The translations under genes and the position numbers were made by a program. The notes beneath the pieces are model-generated. The model saw only the letters and a program-made list of their open reading frames with translations. It did not search any database and was not told where the DNA came from. This document shows positions 63,601 through 64,000 of a DNA stretch of 64,000 bases, one piece after another (position 1 is the stretch's first letter; every line of letters starts with the position of its first letter). This stretch comes from Pithys albifrons albifrons (lineage: Eukaryota > Chordata > Aves > Passeriformes > Thamnophilidae), in NCBI RefSeq assembly GCF_047495875.1, contig NC_092463.1, positions 8,512,622 to 8,576,621 on the forward strand, in the 5' to 3' direction.

Positions 63601-64000
63601 ACAGGATGTGGGACTTGTTCTATAGCTGAATGTGGAGAAGGTGTTAGCACCTTCATCAATCCGACACCTCTGTTCTGTGAGATGAGTCAGCATATGACTG
63701 CTGTTTTGATTACCAGAACTTCAATTAGGGTGCAATTATGAGAAATCTGTTACAGGTTACTGCTGAAGCGGTAGAACTGTTTAATTAGGAGATTAGTTCT
63801 GAAGACAAACTGTCCTTTCCTTTTAAGAAAGGGAGGTATTGTCAAATTACTTCTCAGTAATTTATTAATTAGAATGTTCTGTGTCCTTGTCATTGAGTTT
63901 TACCTATTTTCTATCTAGATATTGATGAATGCCAGTCTTCCCCTTGTGGATATGGTGCCACCTGTATAGATGAAATAAATGGATACCGATGCACTTGTCC
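3603..64000 (+). CDS. JAG2: JAG2 (Jagged-2 / Serrate-2), Notch ligand, partial at 3' end
   Basis: Single-pass cell-surface ligand that binds Notch receptors on neighbouring cells through its N-terminal domain, DSL domain and first EGF repeats. The span covers 21 exons joined by 20 GT-AG introns; the spliced frame is open for 2,561 nt (853 codons plus 2 nt). Order: signal peptide (about 1-31), MNNL/C2-like domain (about 32-153), DSL (about 174-236, cysteines 194, 203, 207, 219, 227, 236), EGF1 (241-269), EGF2 (272-300), EGF3 (307-340), then further repeats to EGF16, which is cut by the window edge. Phases and exon sizes agree with the conserved Jagged gene plan. JAG2 rather than JAG1 is indicated by [19 protein letters not shown] and EGF2-5. 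Sequon N149-D-T and sequons in EGF10 are visible. The start was chosen because the following 20 residues form a good hydrophobic signal sequence and -3 is a purine. Confidence 0.97.
3684..3917 (+). other. JAG2 intron 1 (234 bp)
   Basis: Very short, GC-rich first intron with donor GTAGGG and acceptor TTTTATTTTTAG. Apart from the 3' pyrimidine tract nothing stands out. The minus-strand frame crossing it (3780-4814) is a GC-rich shadow of exon 2. Confidence 0.93.
3918..4241 (+). CDS. JAG2: JAG2 exon 2: MNNL / C2-like N-terminal domain
   Basis: 324 nt, phase 0 at both ends, residues 28-135. It starts [12 protein letters not shown] and carries the family signature [14 protein letters not shown], then [22 protein letters not shown] and IPFQFAWP. 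The cysteines at 54, 55, 66, 71, 78 and 92 match the N-terminal Notch-ligand domain, a C2-like fold that contacts Notch and, in mammals, can bind phospholipid. The loop at about 109-124 ([16 protein letters not shown]) is where Jagged paralogues vary. The donor is CCG|GTAGGT; a stop follows within a few codons of the intron. Confidence 0.97.
4564..4580. repeat. (TAA)n trinucleotide tract
   Basis: Five and a third perfect ATA/TAA units directly after an A-rich stretch, sitting within the GC-rich start of intron 2. It is short and probably polymorphic. Confidence 0.8.
4769..5020. repeat. 42-43-bp minisatellite at the start of intron 2
   Basis: Five to six imperfect tandem units containing CCCGCACYTGGAGCTGGGTC followed by CCCAACACCTGCGGGG. 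The first three starts (4773, 4815, 4858) are spaced 42 and 43 bp. Later units (about 4900-5020) are more diverged and partly deleted. It lies about 530 bp 3' of exon 2 inside the CpG island. Long GC-rich frames on both strands here (for example 4536-5282 and 4745-5302) are produced by the repeat and are not treated as genes. Confidence 0.9.
5243..5400 (-). mobile_element. CR1 LINE 3' fragment (antisense)
   Basis: Contains GAATGGTTTGGGTTGGAAGG and then sequence matching ACACCTTGCCCTAGACCAGG and GGGATGGGACATCC. This is the reverse complement of the avian CR1 3' region. The short 5'-truncated form is typical. It marks the 3' edge of the CpG-rich part of intron 2. The limits are approximate. Confidence 0.85.
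29341..29395 (+). CDS. JAG2: JAG2 exon 3: end of N-terminal domain
   Basis: 55 nt, enters in phase 0 and leaves after one base of codon 154. Encodes [18 protein letters not shown] (136-153). WDWDNDT rather than the JAG1 form WDSSNDT is one of the clearest JAG2 markers. N149-D-T is a likely N-glycosylation site. The acceptor is TTTCTTTTCAG and the donor GTGAGT. Confidence 0.96.
30505..30640 (-). mobile_element. Old, diverged CR1-like fragment (antisense)
   Basis: The stretch with CCACATCCTTCTTGAATGGC, then GATGTGGTATTCAAAATGAG and GTGCTGAGCAGAGTAAT resembles the antisense internal part of CR1 (…CTTCTTGAACTGG…ATGTGGCCTCACCAG…GCAGAGTA). It is heavily mutated, so both limits and family assignment are tentative. 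Confidence 0.5.
32035..32110. repeat. A-rich (AAAAC)-type low-complexity tract
   Basis: Runs of AAAACAAC, AAACCCAAAC and AAACAAGCAAAC make a C-interrupted A-rich stretch in intron 3. Similar patches occur at 33688-33723, 41949-41990 and 51536-51600. The minus-strand frames at 31961-32258 and 51134-51634 are partly made of such T/G-rich sequence. Confidence 0.7.
34138..34300 (+). mobile_element. CR1 LINE 3' fragment (sense)
   Basis: Starts near GCCCAGGGAAGTGGTGGAGT, continues through ATGGTTGGACTCGATGACCT and GGTCTTTTCCAACCTAAAC, and ends with two ATTCTAT units (34284-34290 and 34292-34298). This is the diagnostic 3' end of avian CR1. It is 5'-truncated as most CR1 copies are. It supports a bird origin for the window. 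Confidence 0.93.
36296..36550 (+). CDS. JAG2: JAG2 exon 4: DSL domain
   Basis: 255 nt, residues 154-239 (both ends split). Contains [20 protein letters not shown] and then the DSL domain, [16 protein letters not shown] through GWMGEEC, with all six cysteines (194, 203, 207, 219, 227, 236). The DSL domain is the core Notch-binding module. In the receptor-facing loop the sequence reads [15 protein letters not shown], where human JAG1, and JAG2 as I know it, has Arg instead of G208 and Phe instead of V214. The acceptor has a run of seven A between the pyrimidine tract and AG. The donor is AAG|GTAGTA, and the frame stays open only about 15 codons into the intron. Confidence 0.96.
36551..37491 (+). 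other. JAG2 intron 4 (941 bp)
   Basis: AT-rich intron, donor GTAGTA, acceptor TTTTTGTGTTTGCAG. A short (TA)n tract sits at 36587-36597. Nothing else was recognised. Confidence 0.9.
37492..37552 (+). CDS. JAG2: JAG2 exon 5: first part of EGF1
   Basis: 61 nt, the same length as the corresponding Jagged exon. Encodes [20 protein letters not shown] with codons 239 and 259 split at the borders. Holds the first four cysteines of EGF1 (241, 245, 252, 258). EGF1 is of the DSL-proximal type with short spacing. The donor is GTAAGT. Confidence 0.96.
41287..41354. repeat. 34-bp tandem duplication
   Basis: Two adjacent 34-bp units (41287-41320 and 41321-41354), both beginning ACTGAAAT and ending GTTAATAGT, differ at only a few positions. 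A recent local duplication in intron 5. Confidence 0.9.
43981..44024. repeat. 22-bp tandem duplication
   Basis: CAAAGATCTACAGATAG occurs twice at a 22-bp interval (43981 and 44003), with TAGATCTA-type sequence between. The second unit ends slightly diverged. Confidence 0.85.
44390..44475 (-). mobile_element. Probable degraded CR1 fragment (antisense)
   Basis: TCAGGATCATCTAGTCCCAC followed by CCTCCTTGCCCAGGGAGG and GACCAGATTGCTC resembles the antisense CR1 3' region (…AAGATCATCTAGTTCC…AGACCAGGTTGCTC…). It is diverged and short. I infer a CR1 remnant without firm borders. Confidence 0.6.
46927..46970. repeat. 22-bp tandem duplication
   Basis: GCTCAGTGAAACAGTGGAAG occurs twice, at 46927 and 46949, in perfect head-to-tail arrangement with a 22-bp period. 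Intron 5. Confidence 0.92.
48143..48273 (+). CDS. JAG2: JAG2 exon 6: end of EGF1 and EGF2
   Basis: 131 nt, the conserved Jagged exon length. Encodes [10 protein letters not shown] (end of EGF1, C269) and [18 protein letters not shown] to GGLLC (EGF2, cysteines 272, 278, 283, 289, 291, 300). EGF1 and EGF2 are the atypical short repeats that pack behind the DSL domain. The [10 protein letters not shown] form is nearer JAG2 than JAG1. The acceptor is TACATCTTAG and the donor GTACTT. Confidence 0.96.
48655..48774 (+). CDS. JAG2: JAG2 exon 7: EGF3
   Basis: 120 nt encoding residues 303-342: [20 protein letters not shown] to NCEI, a complete EGF repeat (307, 313, 319, 329, 331, 340). CLNGGTC fits the O-fucose acceptor pattern C2-x4-S/T-C3. 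EGF3 is the last repeat in the JAG1 fragment crystallised with Notch1. The 381-bp intron before it has no notable content. The frame continues open far into the following intron (see findings). The donor is GTACTT. Confidence 0.96.
48775..50916 (+). other. JAG2 intron 7 (2.1 kb), open in frame for its first 410 bp
   Basis: The exon 7 frame runs through the donor without a stop until TAA at 49182-49184, adding 136 residues including several cysteines and a Phe/Leu-rich stretch near 49050-49085. The rest of the intron is ordinary AT-rich sequence with an acceptor CCCTCTTTCTTCCCAG. I saw no canonical AATAAA signal just after the stop. Confidence 0.8.
50917..51030 (+). CDS. JAG2: JAG2 exon 8: EGF4
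   Basis: 114 nt, phase 1-1, encoding residues 343-380: [20 protein letters not shown] to GPTCAI. Six cysteines (347-378). AEHAC is the Jagged EGF4 start. Residue 357 is Ile (ATT at 50958-50960), so the O-fucose acceptor that would be Ser/Thr is missing here. The donor is GTGGGT. The 853-bp intron that follows holds an A-rich tract at 51536-51600 and a featureless minus-strand open frame. Confidence 0.96.
51884..51997 (+). CDS. JAG2: JAG2 exon 9: EGF5
   Basis: 114 nt, residues 381-418, beginning [18 protein letters not shown], a calcium-binding EGF repeat (DIDEC) with O-fucose pattern CAQGGTC. Ends WIGATCQL. The acceptor is TTTGACTTTGCAG and the donor GTAAGT. The following intron (552 bp) has no recognisable element. 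Confidence 0.97.
52550..52663 (+). CDS. JAG2: JAG2 exon 10: EGF6
   Basis: 114 nt, residues 419-456: [20 protein letters not shown] to GVNCHI. Nearly invariant repeat in both Jagged paralogues. The CVNAYSC segment keeps a Ser O-fucose acceptor. The donor is GTTAGT, weaker than the other sites in this gene. Intron 10 (545 bp) is AT-rich with nothing notable. Confidence 0.97.
53209..53255 (+). CDS. JAG2: JAG2 exon 11: first half of EGF7
   Basis: 47-nt mini-exon, the same size as in other Jagged genes, too short to be called as an ORF. Encodes [16 protein letters not shown] (457-472), a cbEGF start with C465 only four residues after C461. CQHGGTC matches the O-fucose pattern. It leaves in phase 0. 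The donor is GTAACT and the next intron is 260 bp. Confidence 0.96.
53516..53689 (+). CDS. JAG2: JAG2 exon 12: end of EGF7 and EGF8
   Basis: 174 nt, phase 0-0, residues 473-530. [19 protein letters not shown] completes EGF7 and [18 protein letters not shown] to GVFCE forms EGF8 (498-529). EGF8 has Arg where an O-fucosylated Ser/Thr would be. Acceptor CTCTGAAG, donor GTGAGG; a retained intron would stop after about 25 codons. Confidence 0.97.
53690..56011 (+). other. JAG2 intron 12 (2.3 kb)
   Basis: AT-rich, acceptor GTCTCTCTTACAG. Open frames on both strands are short and featureless. No repeat family or RNA gene was recognised. Confidence 0.88.
56012..56162 (+). CDS. JAG2: JAG2 exon 13: EGF9 and start of EGF10
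   Basis: 151 nt, residues 531-580: [20 protein letters not shown] to [19 protein letters not shown]9 is complete (536-567); EGF10 begins at C574 with C579. The linker SHLKDHC looks like JAG1 rather than mammalian JAG2 (see findings). The initial Met is internal to the protein and not a start. The donor is GTACCT and intron 13 is 284 bp. Confidence 0.96.
56447..56611 (+). CDS. JAG2: JAG2 exon 14: unusual long EGF10
   Basis: 165 nt, residues 581-635: [20 protein letters not shown], then [20 protein letters not shown] to GTYCHE. EGF10 in Jagged proteins has a long insertion between its second and third conserved cysteines, seen here with sequons N592-A-T and N619-F-T. The acceptor is CTCATTCTTAG and the donor GTAAGT. 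The 578-bp intron after it shows nothing notable. Confidence 0.96.
57190..57303 (+). CDS. JAG2: JAG2 exon 15: EGF11
   Basis: 114 nt, residues 636-673: [20 protein letters not shown] to GELCDT. Calcium-binding repeat with O-fucose pattern CKNGGTC. Acceptor TTTTTGTTGTAG, donor GTAAGT. The following 1,026-bp intron includes a TG/TA-rich simple stretch at 57877-57920. Confidence 0.97.
58330..58443 (+). CDS. JAG2: JAG2 exon 16: EGF12
   Basis: 114 nt, residues 674-711: [20 protein letters not shown] to KTCHS. Calcium-binding repeat; Arg replaces the O-fucose acceptor, as in EGF8. Acceptor TGTTTTTCTAG, donor GTAAGT. The next intron is 311 bp. Confidence 0.97.
58755..58868 (+). CDS. JAG2: JAG2 exon 17: EGF13
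   Basis: 114 nt, residues 712-749: [20 protein letters not shown] to GSTCNT. O-fucose pattern CSNGGTC. Acceptor GTGATGTATAG has a weak pyrimidine tract. The donor is GTAAGC. The following 926-bp intron has no recognised element. Confidence 0.97.
59795..59911 (+). CDS. JAG2: JAG2 exon 18: EGF14
   Basis: 117 nt, residues 750-788: [20 protein letters not shown] to GRTCTQ. The NSSC start and VGSGDSFSC are typical of JAG2 EGF14. CMNGGTC is a possible O-fucose site. Acceptor TTCTGTTTTCAAAG, donor GTAAGG. The following intron is 667 bp with a T-run near 60323-60340. Confidence 0.97.
60579..60606 (+). CDS. JAG2: JAG2 exon 19: 28-nt micro-exon, start of EGF15
   Basis: 28 nt encoding [10 protein letters not shown] with the last Cys codon split TG|T. 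Same size as the Jagged micro-exon I know. Defined by acceptor TTTTTATTTTAG and a strong donor GTAAGT. Skipping it would shift the frame. The 990-bp intron that follows has nothing recognised. Confidence 0.96.
61597..61682 (+). CDS. JAG2: JAG2 exon 20: rest of EGF15
   Basis: 86 nt, residues 798-826: [20 protein letters not shown] to GPDCRI, completing the calcium-binding EGF15. Sequence is close to both Jagged paralogues. Acceptor ATTAATTTTACAG, donor GTAAGT. Confidence 0.97.
61683..63918 (+). other. JAG2 intron 20 (2.2 kb)
   Basis: AT-rich intron with no recognised repeat family, exon or RNA gene. Acceptor CTATTTTCTATCTAG. Confidence 0.88.
63919..64000 (+). CDS. JAG2: JAG2 exon 21 (5' part): EGF16, cut by window end
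   Basis: Residues 827-853: [20 protein letters not shown] then NGYRCTC, ending in an incomplete codon at 64000. This is the start of EGF16, the last EGF repeat before the cysteine-rich region. The remaining exons are outside the window. Confidence 0.96.

Noticed and set aside
3603..64000. Assignment as JAG1
   Set aside because: [22 protein letters not shown]2 [13 protein letters not shown]4-5 and EGF14 match JAG2; JAG1 differs at each. Only exons 13-14 look JAG1-like.
1..64000. Search for CRISPR, operon, phage or transposon cargo systems
   Set aside because: The window is vertebrate nuclear DNA with one spliced gene; no regularly spaced direct repeats with unique spacers and no prokaryote-type gene clusters are present.

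Overview
The window is vertebrate genomic DNA, almost certainly from a bird. It is AT-rich with a sharp CpG island, has long spliceosomal introns with GT-AG borders, and carries CR1 LINE fragments. One of these, at about 34.14-34.30 kb, ends in the tandem ATTCTAT typical of avian CR1 3' ends. I cannot name the species.

There is one recognisable gene, on the + strand: the Notch ligand JAG2 (Jagged-2 / Serrate-2). I reconstruct exons 1-20 and the first 82 bases of exon 21, giving 853 complete codons before the window ends inside EGF repeat 16. Every junction preserves the frame and nearly all exon sizes match those I know for vertebrate Jagged genes (for example 61, 131, 120, 114, 47, 174, 151, 165, 117, 28 and 86 nt). 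The protein so far has a signal peptide, the MNNL/C2-like N-terminal domain, a six-cysteine DSL domain (C194-C236) and EGF repeats 1-16. JAG2 is chosen over JAG1 because of the EAWDWDNDT motif after the MNNL domain, [10 protein letters not shown] before the DSL domain, and the EGF2-EGF5 sequences. The missing 3' part should hold the rest of EGF16, the cysteine-rich region, the transmembrane segment and the cytoplasmic tail.

Layout: 1-2.4 kb, no gene recognised. 2.4-3.17 kb, a degenerate 35-bp minisatellite. 3.2-5.2 kb, CpG island with promoter, leader, exon 1, a 234-bp intron, exon 2 (MNNL), a second 42-43-bp minisatellite and an antisense CR1. 5.4-29.3 kb, the giant intron 2. 29.3-37.6 kb, exons 3-5 (end of the N-terminal domain, DSL, start of EGF1). 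37.6-48.1 kb, intron 5. 48.1-64 kb, a compact run of EGF exons 6-21.

The most notable points are non-consensus residues at two DSL positions that in JAG1 touch Notch (G208 and V214), an intron-7 read-through frame that stays open for 136 codons and would make a secreted MNNL-DSL-EGF1-3 fragment, an in-frame 5' extension of at least 92 codons upstream of the usual start, and the two minisatellites flanking the promoter and first exons. I found no bacterial-type or otherwise new multi-gene system; the window is essentially one developmental signalling gene and its noncoding DNA.
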